The notes under the pieces are model-generated. The model did not search any database and was not told the DNA's origin. It saw only the letters and a program-made list of their open reading frames with translations. The position numbers and the translations under genes were made by a program. A stretch of DNA of 40,994 nucleotides from Candidatus Kapaibacterium sp. (GTDB lineage Bacteria; Bacteroidota; Ignavibacteria; Kapaibacteriales; Kapaibacteriaceae), in contig JAURGP010000018.1 in the NCBI GenBank assembly GCA_030833725.1, forward strand, positions 1 through 40,994. Reading direction: 5' to 3'. Shown here piece after piece: positions 28,526 to 39,100 of this stretch. Each line of letters opens with the position of its first letter. Position 1 is the first letter of the stretch.

Positions 28526-29842
28526 ATGAGCGCCCCTTCTACCGAACGAATCGCATCCATTGAACAGGTTGCAGCCGAGCTCAAGGAAGCTGCTGCCTTC
28601 ATCGGTTCGCGTGTGGTCAACCGAGAGGAAGTCATCGAGCAGGCGTTCTGCGCCCTCCTAACCGCTGAGCACGTCCTGTTGCAGAGTCGGACCGGAGCCG
28701 GCAAGTCGTTATTGGCTGAACAGATCTTCAACATGTTTGAGGGAGCTCGGACATTTCGGGTCCAAGCCAGCAAGGAGCAACAGCCCGACACCTACTTTGG
28801 TGGTCTGGATCTCGACGAACTCAAGAGAGGCCGGATCATCCACAACACCATGGGATCACTGGTTGAAAGCGAGTTCGGCTTCATCGATGAGATCTTCGAT
28901 GCGAACGATTTCACCCTTCGAGCACTGCTTTCTCTGTTGAATGAGCGACGTCTGCTTCGTGGAGTTCAAGATGTACCTTCGCCGCTACACACCGTGATTG
29001 CGGCAACGAACTACCTACGCGTATCGGAGGTCACAGAAGCCCTTCTGGACCGCTTCATGTTCAAGGCAGTGATCCTACCTGATAAGGATCCGTTCATTCA
29101 GTACAAGATTTCGCAACAGTATTTACAGCACGGTGGTAAAACCATCGAACCACCAGCTCGTATTTCCTATGCCCGACTGCAGAGTCTCCACGATATCATT
29201 CGTGGCAGGTCCGACGAGTTTAGTATCCGTGTGAGTAATGAGCTGCTCTACTTCACGAATATTACCATTCGTCAGTTTGAGTTTCTGCGCAATCGGCAGG
29301 CTGCCGACAAGCGGTCGGCCGGAGCCGGTGCTGATTTCTACATCTCACCTCGTACCCAGGCTAAGTCCCTTGACCTCCTCCGTGCCTTGGCACTCCTCAA
29401 AGGTCGTTCCGAGGTTGTTCATGACGATGCCAGTCGACTCTACTTCATCTTTGCAACCGTCGGACTTCCAGAAGAAGTGGCACTGTTCAAAAAGGCCTAC
29501 ACCACGGTGTTGAATTCACTTACGGCCTCTCGAGGGTTCGATCAGATTACTATGCTACTTGATTTCGCGGACGTTGTCGAGCGCCTACGTCAAGAGCCAC
29601 ATCGTGTGAAGCAACCCTTGTCGCAGTTCTCAACGGACCACGTTCGTCGCTCGTTCTTTGAGTGGATCAAAGAGAAGTTTGGCTCCGAGCAACCTCAGGA
29701 TCACAATCGCATGGTTCTGGAGCAATTCCTGACAGACTTTGTACCCGTGTGTGATGAAGTCCGTGAGCTCAAACACTCGGTGGAGATGATGCTACAGCAG
29801 GCACTCATCACCATCGAGCGTGAGTTGCAACGTCAGCAGTAG
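28526..29842 (+). CDS. MoxR-family (RavA-like) AAA+ ATPase
   Basis: Start ATG at 28526 preceded by CAGGAG. Walker A TGAGKSLLAEQ, Walker B-like FGFIDEIFDANDFTLRALLSLLNERRLLRG, sensor region VIAATNYLRVSEVTEALLDRFMFKAV. Confidence 0.9.
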   Translation: MSAPSTERIASIEQVAAELKEAAAFIGSRVVNREEVIEQAFCALLTAEHVLLQSRTGAGKSLLAEQIFNMFEGARTFRVQASKEQQPDTYFGGLDLDELKRGRIIHNTMGSLVESEFGFIDEIFDANDFTLRALLSLLNERRLLRGVQDVPSPLHTVIAATNYLRVSEVTEALLDRFMFKAVILPDKDPFIQYKISQQYLQHGGKTIEPPARISYARLQSLHDIIRGRSDEFSIRVSNELLYFTNITIRQFEFLRNRQAADKRSAGAGADFYISPRTQAKSLDLLRALALLKGRSEVVHDDASRLYFIFATVGLPEEVALFKKAYTTVLNSLTASRGFDQITMLLDFADVVERLRQEPHRVKQPLSQFSTDHVRRSFFEWIKEKFGSEQPQDHNRMVLEQFLTDFVPVCDEVRELKHSVEMMLQQALITIERELQRQQ

Positions 29843-29852
29843 CGAGATCATC

Positions 29853-31418
29853 ATGTCGCGCGCCCTCATCGAATCGTCGGCCTTTTTCAAGCAGATGGAG
29901 GAGTTTGGCTTCTTCGACACTGTTGAAGAACACTTGCCAGACGAATTCACCATGATCTACGAGATTGCGCGCATTCTCGATAGTACTGAGCACGGCATCG
30001 CACAAGCTCTAGCTCCTGTGATGGTACTCTCTGGCTCCAACGACCGTGACCACTCACTCGATCTTCATCCAATTCCTCAAGTGGCCGATGCTGAAGAGTA
30101 CGAGGCAGACCTCATTCGCAGCGTGACAGAGCTACAGCGGATCTATCCCTATCAGCACCTTCTTCCTGAGCCAGTGTTTTTGCAACGGGTTGCCGAGCGA
30201 TCACTATGGATGCCTCGGCCAAGGGTGCCGAAGAACTATCGCTATCAATCCGACTCGGACCGGTTCGCCCCAGACGATCGAAAGCAGAAGGTGTATGTCC
30301 TATTCGACACCTCCAGCTCGATGCGGCAGCACTATCGGATCCACCTCGCACGAGCCATCACGTACCTTTTTCTGCAACGTAATCAGCGAGAGTTGGGTAC
30401 GATCTTTTTTCGAACGTTCGATTTGACGGTCGGAGAACTGCGCTCCGCACGGGATGTACCGGGCTATGATCAACTCATCAGCGACGTCATGCACGTGCGT
30501 GCTCTCGGCAACGGCACAGCATTGCAGAGGGCTCTCGAACAGGCCATCGACGACATCTCCCACGAGTCGATGCTTTCAGACACGCAGATCTTGGTGATCA
30601 CCGATGGTGTTGCACACGTAGACGTCGATGCCTTGCGAGCAAGGATGGGGTCATCCATCACGGTCAATACTGTCAAGATTGGCCATTCACGGATGCATGT
30701 CGATGCCAAGATCATCGAAGATCAGGTCTACCATTCATCGTCGGAAGACGCGATGCGCCTTCGTGCCCTTCTCGACCAGCGACACCAGTTGGAATCATCC
30801 CTTCGAGTGGCCTCTGGTAACATGCGTTCTGAGAGCATCAAGAGTCAACTTGGACTTGTTGAACGGCAGATCTCCTCGCTCATGGATCGCCTCAGTGCAC
30901 ACGTAGAAACCAGCTACGGACTCGAGATACAACAGCTCAGCTCGGTGTATGTCGAAATCGATGATATCTCGGCTCGTGAAATGTTCTCGTTGCCGGAGGA
31001 ACAGGTGGCAGAGTTGGAGCAGCTGGCAGAGGCACTACTCCATGAGTTACGCACGGAGCATCTGATTGAGGACATCAAGCGTGCTGCCATCCTCTACGAC
31101 CACCTCTACCTCTTGATGGAGTACAACACCGTAGATGCGCCACGACTGGAACACGTTGCCCGTGAACTCGAATCCATGCTTGATCAGATTCTCAACCGTC
31201 CGGCTAACGATGCAGCATCCCTCTCGATCTCAGAAATGGAACGCATGCAGGTGCGTCACATGCTGGAAGGGAGCGTCTCCTCCGGTGGCATGTCGCTTGC
31301 TCGACTCCTCCACATGTTCTGGATACGCTTCCAGCGCTGGCTCGCCACGAAACGGCAAGATCGATTGTTCTTCAAGATGCTCCATAGGCGCATCAATAAA
31401 CGTCCGGTTGGGCGCTAG
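29853..31418 (+). CDS. VWA-domain protein (ViaA-like partner of MoxR)
   Basis: MIDAS-type motif KVYVLFDTSSSMRQHYRIHLARAITYLFLQRN...LGNGTALQRALEQAIDDI...TQILVITDGVAHVD; starts 11 bp after the MoxR gene. Confidence 0.87.
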   Translation: MSRALIESSAFFKQMEEFGFFDTVEEHLPDEFTMIYEIARILDSTEHGIAQALAPVMVLSGSNDRDHSLDLHPIPQVADAEEYEADLIRSVTELQRIYPYQHLLPEPVFLQRVAERSLWMPRPRVPKNYRYQSDSDRFAPDDRKQKVYVLFDTSSSMRQHYRIHLARAITYLFLQRNQRELGTIFFRTFDLTVGELRSARDVPGYDQLISDVMHVRALGNGTALQRALEQAIDDISHESMLSDTQILVITDGVAHVDVDALRARMGSSITVNTVKIGHSRMHVDAKIIEDQVYHSSSEDAMRLRALLDQRHQLESSLRVASGNMRSESIKSQLGLVERQISSLMDRLSAHVETSYGLEIQQLSSVYVEIDDISAREMFSLPEEQVAELEQLAEALLHELRTEHLIEDIKRAAILYDHLYLLMEYNTVDAPRLEHVARELESMLDQILNRPANDAASLSISEMERMQVRHMLEGSVSSGGMSLARLLHMFWIRFQRWLATKRQDRLFFKMLHRRINKRPVGR

Positions 31419-32770
31419 TCGACGTTCACATCAGGCGGGTGTACCGTTGATCGGCCAATGGAATGATACTCGAAGCCCTCAGCCTGCATCTCGTCGAGGG
31501 TGTACAGATTACGACCATCAAAGATGAGCGGTCGCGTCATCGTCGAACGAAGCTTTCCAAAGTTTGGATTCCGGAACTCATTCCACTCCGTCGCAATCAC
31601 GAGCACATCGGCGTCGACGACGGCATCGTACATCGTATCAGCATAACGGATACGATCGCCATAGATCCGTTCCACATTCTCGCGTGCCTCTGGGTCGTAG
31701 GCATGAATCCGTGCGCCGTCCGCCAGGAGAGCATTGATCACCGTAAATGATGGTGCTTCGCGCACATCGTCGGTGTTTGGCTTAAAGGCCAACCCCCATA
31801 TCGCCACATCGCGCCCTTCTAACTTGTGATCGAATCGGTGACGCAGGCGCTCGATGAATCGGTCGGCCTGGTGGCGATTCACCACTTGGGTTGCTTCGAC
31901 GATCTCTAGGGGCGTATCCATGGCACGTGCCGAGTGGATAATGGCCTGCACATCCTTGGGGAAACACGAGCCACCATACCCCAAGCCAGCAAACAGGAAC
32001 CGGCGTCCGATACGATCATCTGATCCGATGCCCAGACGGACATTCTCGATATCAGCACCCACACGTTCGCAGTACTCGGACAGATCGTTCATGAATGAGA
32101 TCTTCACGGCCAGAAACGCATTAGCTGCATACTTGGCAACTTCGGCACTCCTCTCGTCGAAGACATAGATCGGGGAACCTCCGCGCACGAAGGGTTGATA
32201 CAGGTCCCTCATGATTTCACGCGCATACGGATCCTGAGTTCCTACGATCACCCTACCCGGCTTCATGAAATCCTCAACAGCAAAACCCTCGCGCAGGAAC
32301 TCCGGGTTACTCACCACGTAGAGATCACGCTCCGGAGCAATGGCCTGCATGATATCCCGCACACGTTGCGTGGTTCCCACCGGAACCGTGCTCTTGTTGA
32401 CAATGATCCGTGGTTCAGTAATGTTATACTGTTCCACGATACGTGCCAATTCGGCAGCTACGTGCTCTACGGCAGCAAGGTCGGCCTGACCATCCTTACC
32501 TGGAGGAGTAGGCAGACAGAGCATGATGATGGAACATGTTGTAACGGCTTCATGCAGATCAAGCGTGAAACGGATACGCTGCTCTCGCACATTTCGCTCG
32601 AGAACCTGATCCAGTCCTCTCTCGTAGATCGTTGGGATTCCAGCCGAAAGCATCTCTACCTTAGCTGGGTCGACGTCGACACACACAACTGTGTTTCCAA
32701 CCTCTGCGAGGCACGTACCCGTCACGAGACCGACATATCCGGTTCCGATGACGCCAATGGTATACGACAT
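31415..32770 (-). CDS. ugd: UDP-glucose 6-dehydrogenase
   Basis: From the ATG at 32770: MSYTIGVIGTGYVGLVTGTCLAEVGNTVVCVDVD...NPEFLREGFAVEDFMKPGRVIVG...GLGYGGSCFPKDVQAI...WGLAFKPNTDDVREAPS. Confidence 0.96.
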   Translation of the reverse strand: MSYTIGVIGTGYVGLVTGTCLAEVGNTVVCVDVDPAKVEMLSAGIPTIYERGLDQVLERNVREQRIRFTLDLHEAVTTCSIIMLCLPTPPGKDGQADLAAVEHVAAELARIVEQYNITEPRIIVNKSTVPVGTTQRVRDIMQAIAPERDLYVVSNPEFLREGFAVEDFMKPGRVIVGTQDPYAREIMRDLYQPFVRGGSPIYVFDERSAEVAKYAANAFLAVKISFMNDLSEYCERVGADIENVRLGIGSDDRIGRRFLFAGLGYGGSCFPKDVQAIIHSARAMDTPLEIVEATQVVNRHQADRFIERLRHRFDHKLEGRDVAIWGLAFKPNTDDVREAPSFTVINALLADGARIHAYDPEARENVERIYGDRIRYADTMYDAVVDADVLVIATEWNEFRNPNFGKLRSTMTRPLIFDGRNLYTLDEMQAEGFEYHSIGRSTVHPPDVNVD

Positions 32771-32799
32771 AGACTCTTTCGAAATGCGATGAGAGACAA

Positions 32800-32979
32800 T
32801 TACTGCAAGCCGGAGGATAACACGACGGCTACAAAAATCAGGACAATCACCACAGTGACAAACAGTGCAAGCTTCACAATACGTTTCACCAAGGCGAAAG
32901 CAAGGAGTACCAATGCTATCCAGATTACCACTTGTGTAAGTCGAGGGAGACTGTGGTATATCTCGAGAATGTCCTGCAT
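32800..32979 (-). CDS. 59-aa small membrane protein (below the track's length cut-off)
   Basis: Hand translation: MQDILEIYHSLPRLTQVVIWIALVLLAFALVKRIVKLALFVTVVIVLIFVAVVLSSGLQ*. Two hydrophobic stretches. The ATG immediately follows the tonB-like TAA, and ugd starts about 30 bp downstream. Confidence 0.75.
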   Translation of the reverse strand: MQDILEIYHSLPRLTQVVIWIALVLLAFALVKRIVKLALFVTVVIVLIFVAVVLSSGLQ

Positions 32980-33735
32980 TTACGACCCCCTGAACACAAA
33001 TGTGATGGTACCTTCCATATCGTCGCGGGAGTTCAGCGGATTGAACCGCCACTGCCGCAGTGCATGGCTTGCTGCCTGGTCAGCGGCGGGGTTGCCGCCT
33101 TTCCGCACAGGAACAACCATACTCACCGACCCGTCGGGACGTACACGAAAACGCAGGCGTACTTCCGTGTTCATCGTTCCTGGGGGGAACATGGGTTTGA
33201 CCTTGTGTAGGACAATGCGATTACCACCTCCACCCCAGTCGATATCCCCGTACCCTAGCCCCTTCCCTTTTCCAGCTCCCACTAAACCGAGGCCTGTTCC
33301 ATTCTGGTCCCCGGAGCCACCACCAACAGTAACAGCTCCGTCCTTCGAGGCGGTATCCCCTTTGGGTGCACCGACATCTGGTACTGCCTGAAGGTTGGTT
33401 GATTGAGAAAGGTCGTTCGCAGGAGATGATCGAGACGATGCAGCAGCCTTCGATGCGTCAGTGAGAGGGTCCTTTGGGACTGCTCCACGCTGAGCGGCAC
33501 CCTCCGCGGCAAGGTTCCCTTTGCGCTGGCCAGTGCCGTCGCCGTCACCTAGGATCAAGACCGTCAAGGGCGTTGTTGGAGGGAGTGGCCTCGATGTAGG
33601 GGGCTCGACGCGTGTACACTTCGACACCAACATGATCACAACGAGCACGAGCACTGCAGCAGCATAGCCCTTCAGTGCATTCGGACTCCAGACAAGCTGT
33701 ACTTGTAAGGTGGAGTGATCACGATCGATGTTCAT
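32980..33735 (-). CDS. TonB-family energy transducer-like protein
   Basis: N-terminal TM (GYAAAVLVLVVIMLVSKC), Pro/Gly-rich linker, TonB C-terminal domain: KPMFPPGTMNTEVRLRFRVRPDGSVSMVVPVRKGGNPAADQAASHALRQWRFNPL. ATGA overlap with the upstream gene. Confidence 0.85.
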   Translation of the reverse strand: MNIDRDHSTLQVQLVWSPNALKGYAAAVLVLVVIMLVSKCTRVEPPTSRPLPPTTPLTVLILGDGDGTGQRKGNLAAEGAAQRGAVPKDPLTDASKAAASSRSSPANDLSQSTNLQAVPDVGAPKGDTASKDGAVTVGGGSGDQNGTGLGLVGAGKGKGLGYGDIDWGGGGNRIVLHKVKPMFPPGTMNTEVRLRFRVRPDGSVSMVVPVRKGGNPAADQAASHALRQWRFNPLNSRDDMEGTITFVFRGS

Positions 33736-34577
33736 CGTACGCGGGCGATCCATGGCTGACGAAATCCACGACGCAGCGCCTCGGCCTCGGCCTCAACTCT
33801 CGACGAAAACCGACCAAACCGCACGCGATACCACGTTTCTCCCTTGAGCTCTTGCTCGGTGAGATAGGCATCATTCACCTGTTGCTGCTCCAATCGCTTC
33901 AGCCACTCGTCGGCATCTTGCCGCGATGGACTGCTGAAGACCTGTACAACGTATACTGCAGCTGCATCGCTGCTGGTTGTTGTTGGTGCTTGAACGCGCG
34001 TGGGCTTGGATGCTGGGGCTGGTGCCGGTTTGGTGTCCGGTTTGGTGACTGGTGTTGTAGTTGGTTTCGGAGTAGCACGTGGAGCTGGGTCCGAAACCTT
34101 CTCCGCGGGAGGCGTCTCACCATAGAGTGCCGACACTGCTGCTGGTTGATGCTCGGCAGAAGCCACCACGTCATCCGTTGTAAGGACTGAGTCTGGCGGT
34201 GCTACAGCCGGAGAGGTGGTATCACCACGGGTGCTATTTGTCGAAGGCGTTGTTGACGACGACGTATATGTGTCAATCGGTCGGAAGGCAATGTCCTCGA
34301 TCGACGGCTTACTCTGGAAGTAGATCAGACTACCACCGATAGCAATGATCAGCACGATCAGTGCCAAGGCCATAGCTCCGATCATAAGCGTTGGAGATCG
34401 TCGCCTATCCGTGCGATGTCCAGTGCCCTGCTCTGATAATGGCGCTATTGGGGGCTCTGTATGGATGCGCCTACGCCCACCTGCTTCTGGCTGTGAGGCG
34501 TCTGGTGATTTGAAGCCTCCCGACGATGAGCCGTCGGAGAATTCAGTGTCGTCCCATGAGGGTCCGTTTGCAGACAT
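33732..34577 (-). CDS. Single-pass membrane protein with C-terminal SPOR domain
   Basis: TM segment LMIGAMALALIVLIIAIGGSLIYFQ, low-complexity Pro/Thr linker, SPOR-like C-terminus YVVQVFSSPSRQDADEWLKRLEQQQVNDAYLTEQELKGETWYRVRFGRFSSRVEAEAEALRRG. Confidence 0.87.
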   Translation of the reverse strand: MSANGPSWDDTEFSDGSSSGGFKSPDASQPEAGGRRRIHTEPPIAPLSEQGTGHRTDRRRSPTLMIGAMALALIVLIIAIGGSLIYFQSKPSIEDIAFRPIDTYTSSSTTPSTNSTRGDTTSPAVAPPDSVLTTDDVVASAEHQPAAVSALYGETPPAEKVSDPAPRATPKPTTTPVTKPDTKPAPAPASKPTRVQAPTTTSSDAAAVYVVQVFSSPSRQDADEWLKRLEQQQVNDAYLTEQELKGETWYRVRFGRFSSRVEAEAEALRRGFRQPWIARVR

Positions 34578-34579
34578 AT

Positions 34580-36187
34580 CTACATCCTCCAAAGTATACC
34601 AGCCGACAAGAAGAAGCTTCGCTCTCGATAGCCTTCCCACAGGAACATCGTACTACCAACCAGGTTCCTACCCTGTAACGTCACATCGAGTATCGACGAC
34701 AGTGTGTATGAGGCGTCCAGCTTGACGTCGATGAAGCCAGCGAGCTGACGCGTGTGTTCTAGGTCAGCCCACCGATCTCCAACATACACAAGAGCAAGGT
34801 TGGTCTTGAACGCAGTAGTCCATTGATGATCGTACCCCACCGACACCTCGGCCAAAGGCACATAGGGCTGTTGTGCGTAGTCATCGATCGTAGCCATCGT
34901 GAACCTACCATCGATGGTGAGTGCATCGGTAGAAGAGAACACCCAACGGGCGTCCCCTGCGAGACGAATCGTGGTAGCCTGAAGGTAGGAAAGGTCAAAC
35001 AATCCGCCCCCGGCATTCACCCATACGGGGGTACGTTCAGTCCGTCCGGCTTCTATCGAGAGTGTAGCACCCACAGTCATCGTAGGATGCCACTCGACAC
35101 CTGCACGGATGCGAGCGAGGTCGTACGAAGCATCGATCCTTGCGGTATCAGACAGGTAAGGATTCTCTGCAAGGAGTTCCTCATGCTGACGGTTTTGCAG
35201 GCCAGAACGAATTGAACCATACACCGAGAATTCCGGTGACACCGGCAGACGGAGTTCACCATCGATTCCCAGACCGAATCGTGAATCTCCGGATGTGGAC
35301 TCAAACCATTGCGGGCCGATCCTGACTGATGCGGTACCACCAATCCACGGCATGTCGTAGGAAGCCATGACCGAGATCCACGGATACGATCTGTCACCGA
35401 AGGATCGCACGGAGAGGTCCGCTTCTGCCGATACTCTTCCATCTGACCACGGGGTCCATACGCGAGCCTGTCCGTGCAAGATACTCGCCGTACGATGTTG
35501 ATCCGCCGTGGCAAGTGCTCGCGTCGACCAATTCAGCGTGCCCTCAAAGGCGACGGAATCAACCATGCCCTGATTATGCACCGTCGCTGAAATCAGCTGT
35601 GTCGATCGCCGCGGGGAATTGGTCAGGGCATACAGACCGTAGTTGCGATGATCAGCCGTCACAGATGCCGTTGTCACACTTCCGCCGAAGAGAATGAACT
35701 TTTCCGGTGCAAGGTACGTGCTCATCAACCCAACATGCGCCTTCGTGTACTCCGCACCGGGCTGCCAGCCGGTACTTGCTTCGAAGCCCCCTACCAGATC
35801 GATGAGGTACCGATCGGCGTGCAGCGAATAGCCTCCATGCACGATAGGTGTGATGTAGTTTCCGATCCGCGCCTCGAGCCAACCAGGAACCCAGGCGTCC
35901 TGGTACTGATACTGTGGCCATGCCTGGCTAGTAAGTGGTGGCAATGGAGATTTCTGAAGCGGATTAATGGTATCCAACATTGCTGCTGTCAAACGGGGTG
36001 GTCGCGACGGGGCCTCCTTCGATCCACCAGGCACATCCACTGCGGCTGCACCTTCAATGATGATCTGTGGCAATTCGACTGGCTGATTCGGAGCCGATGA
36101 AGGCTGTGTTGGCTGCTGAGCGTGACCATACTCAGCGACGAACACGAACATCGTGACGATGATGATGACGGTGCGTTGAACTCTCAT
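34580..36187 (-). CDS. Outer-membrane beta-barrel protein (TonB-dependent-receptor-like barrel without an evident plug)
   Basis: Signal peptide (VIIIVTMFVFVAEYGHAQQ), then alternating amphipathic strands throughout, e.g. FILFGGSVTTASVTADHRNYGLYA, RFGLGIDGELRLPVSPEFSVYGSIRSGLQ, LDASYTLSSILDVTLQGRNLVGSTMFLWEGYRERSFFLSAGILWRM. Confidence 0.78.
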   Translation of the reverse strand: MRVQRTVIIIVTMFVFVAEYGHAQQPTQPSSAPNQPVELPQIIIEGAAAVDVPGGSKEAPSRPPRLTAAMLDTINPLQKSPLPPLTSQAWPQYQYQDAWVPGWLEARIGNYITPIVHGGYSLHADRYLIDLVGGFEASTGWQPGAEYTKAHVGLMSTYLAPEKFILFGGSVTTASVTADHRNYGLYALTNSPRRSTQLISATVHNQGMVDSVAFEGTLNWSTRALATADQHRTASILHGQARVWTPWSDGRVSAEADLSVRSFGDRSYPWISVMASYDMPWIGGTASVRIGPQWFESTSGDSRFGLGIDGELRLPVSPEFSVYGSIRSGLQNRQHEELLAENPYLSDTARIDASYDLARIRAGVEWHPTMTVGATLSIEAGRTERTPVWVNAGGGLFDLSYLQATTIRLAGDARWVFSSTDALTIDGRFTMATIDDYAQQPYVPLAEVSVGYDHQWTTAFKTNLALVYVGDRWADLEHTRQLAGFIDVKLDASYTLSSILDVTLQGRNLVGSTMFLWEGYRERSFFLSAGILWRM

Positions 36188-39100
36188 CGTTTACGCTCCA
36201 GTCGTTCCAAGCGCTCGATCCGTGCACCAGCAGTCTTACCGTAGTCATCCTCGGGATGCAACTGCTGGACGATTCGGTATACGTCCATTGCCGCGGAGCG
36301 GTCGTCGAGTTGTTCGTAGCACGCTCCAAGACCAATCAGGGCCAAGGTATACCAATCTTCCTGGCCAGCATACTCCTCACGTACCTTCGTGAAGATGTCT
36401 GCCGCTTCTTCCCACCGTCGCTGGCGAGCGAACATGTCGCCAATGTCGTACAGCGCGTTGGCTGCTACCAATGGGTTGACGGTGGTGCGCACAAGCGTTC
36501 CTAACTGCACCTGTGCCTGTTCGACTTTTCCAGCTCTGCGAAACGCCGTAGCCACCTGATAGCGCGACTGGTCGCCATACTCCGACCCCGGATATCGATC
36601 TGCGACATCAACGTATGTAGCAAGCGCTCGAGACGTATCGCCGCGCATGCGAAACAGCGTTGCACGTTGAAATCCCGCCCGCGAGGCTTGTGCAGAGTCG
36701 TCCACAAATGAGGTCATCACTGTTGCGTACAGCGAGTCGGCCATCTCTGCCTGGGCATGGTCCTCGTGGTATCGAGCCAGTTCCATCAGAGCACGTGGTA
36801 CGTAACCACTCGTTGGAAACTTCTTCCGCAATTCAGACACGGCGCTTCGGGCTGGATCCAACTCATCCATCGACATGTAGGTCTGCGCAAGAAGGAACAG
36901 TGCCTCGTCGGTTCGTTGGGACGATGGAAACGCTGAAACATAGGCCCGTAACTCGGCGGCGGCTGTGCCATACTGAGCCCCGGTGTAGAAGATCTCTGCT
37001 TTCTTGAAAGCAAACTCCTCAGCAACACGAGAGTTGGGATTTGCTAAGATCAGGTCATCGGCTACTTTCACTGCCTCTTCGGTTCGCCCCATCCCGACCA
37101 AAGCCATCTGCATACTTCGAGCTGCCTCAGCAGCTAATGGGTGGGCTGGATACGACGCCAAGAGCCGACGGTACGTAGAAATGCTCTCCTCGACGTTGCC
37201 GAGATTATACTGCGCATCAGCAATCGTGTATAGGGCGCGCTCTGCATGGTCGCCATCTGGATACGCTTGGAGCAAGCGTTGAAACTCTACAATTGCCTCG
37301 GCATCTCGTTGTTGCTGGAAGGCAATCCATCCGATCAGAAACAGGGCATCGTCGGCCAATCGGCTCTTGGGATGTGTGCCAACAAACTGGCGGAGGATCG
37401 TCACAGCTGACTCGAATGTGCCGGCGAGGTACAGTGCTTTTCCGGCCTGATAACCGGCGTACTGACCAGCCTCGCTGCGGCTGCCGCGTGCAGAGGCTTC
37501 CTGATAGCGTTTCGCCGCCGCTGCATAATCCCGGAGGATGTAGAGTGCATCACCTAAACGGACCAAGGCATCCGTGATGTACAAGGACGTTGGATACGTC
37601 TCCACAAACCGCTCAAAGCTTCGCACAGCCTCACGAAGCCGCTTTCTTCGGAACTGCGTCCAGGCCAGACCATACATCGCCTCTTCGCGGCGCGTGCTAG
37701 CCGTCTGATCAAGCACCAATTCGTTGTACAGTTGTTCCGCATTCGACAGCAGGTTCTCGCGGTACATTGCCTCGGCAAGCCAAAACGTTGCCTCATCTCT
37801 CTGCGCATCGGTTGGGTGGTTGCCGAGATACGTGGTGAGTGCATTGATCGACTGACGTGCTTCACCAGCCTGAACCAGACAAATTCCTCGCTTCAACCGC
37901 GATTCAGCCAGATACCGGTCACGGTGAGGGAGGAAGGCGATGTTGGCACGTTCGGCCAAACTTCCTGCACGGGCATAGGCCCCTGCTGCGTCTACCCATC
38001 GCTGTTGTTCAATGCGTGTTGCTCCGAGCAACAACTCTGCACGAATCGTCGTAGACGCTTCCTCGGAAGCTCGAATAGATCTCTCGAGGGCCTGTGCTGC
38101 ATCGGCGAATCTCCCGTCAGCGTACGCTAACTGCCCTACCTCCAACAACGCTTGGGCTCGGTACGCATAATCAGACCGAGCTCCCAAATCCAGGAGGATT
38201 TGGCGCGCCTCGGCACCACGACCCAAGCGAACTAGGCCGATCGCACGATACAACTGCGCCTGTTGCCGCACTGGGGATACTTCATCCGGAACGGAATCCA
38301 GAATGATAGAACATCCCTCCACGGCTCGTTCCGTTCGTTGCACTGACAAGTCAGCGAACGATCTCTGCAAGTACACGAGCATGCGATACGGTGAACTTCC
38401 ATAACGCTCGAGGAACGCCGAACAGGAGTCGGACGCGCGTTCCACCATTCCCCGTCCTAACAGTGCCGTGATGCGCACGACCGATAACTCCTCAGCCAAG
38501 CGCAGCGTGGTAGTATCATGATGTGGCAACTGATCTTCTACACCGGTAAGGACATCAAGGCACCTCTCTGGCTGACCAAGTCGCAAGAGTAGCTGTGCTT
38601 CACGAATTCGGGCACGCACAGCGGCCACAGACCATCCGTATGCCGTTCGTACGTCGCGATAGGCGCGTTGAGCTTCGGCAATAGCTCCGTTACGCTCATG
38701 GACGACGCCAATCATGAGCAATGCAACGTCGGCATAGATGCCCACAGAATCGGCGCGAACGCAGGCCTGAAATGCCTCAATCGCTTCTCGGTAGGTACCC
38801 ATGTTGGCTAGCGAAACACCGTCCCAGAAGGTAGCGAGGTGCTCAAGTGGTTGGTACGCCCTATCACCACGACGAAGTCGATCTGTGCGGGACTGCTGTG
38901 CACCTATCGCTAGTGAGGCGTGAGCCTGTGGAAACTGTTGTTCCTGCAGAGCCAACAATCCCCTCTCGATCATCGCCTTCGAAACGTGGGGCGACGATGG
39001 TCGCTCGGTGATCATCCTTTTGAGCACGTCATCTGCCATTGTAGGATAGCCGGAAACGCGATACATGGCACTGTGCTCGAGCCGAAGGGCATCACCGGCG

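Noticed and set aside
28462-28791. 110-aa N-terminal extension of the uvrC ORF in the track
   Set aside because: Canonical UvrC begins at MDREELLQKVSRLPTSPGVYL (28461); the extension is antisense to the MoxR gene.
32195-33391. 398-aa plus-strand ORF
   Set aside because: Antisense to ugd, the 59-aa gene and the TonB gene, all of which have recognisable protein sequence or operon structure; composition is typical of a shadow ORF.
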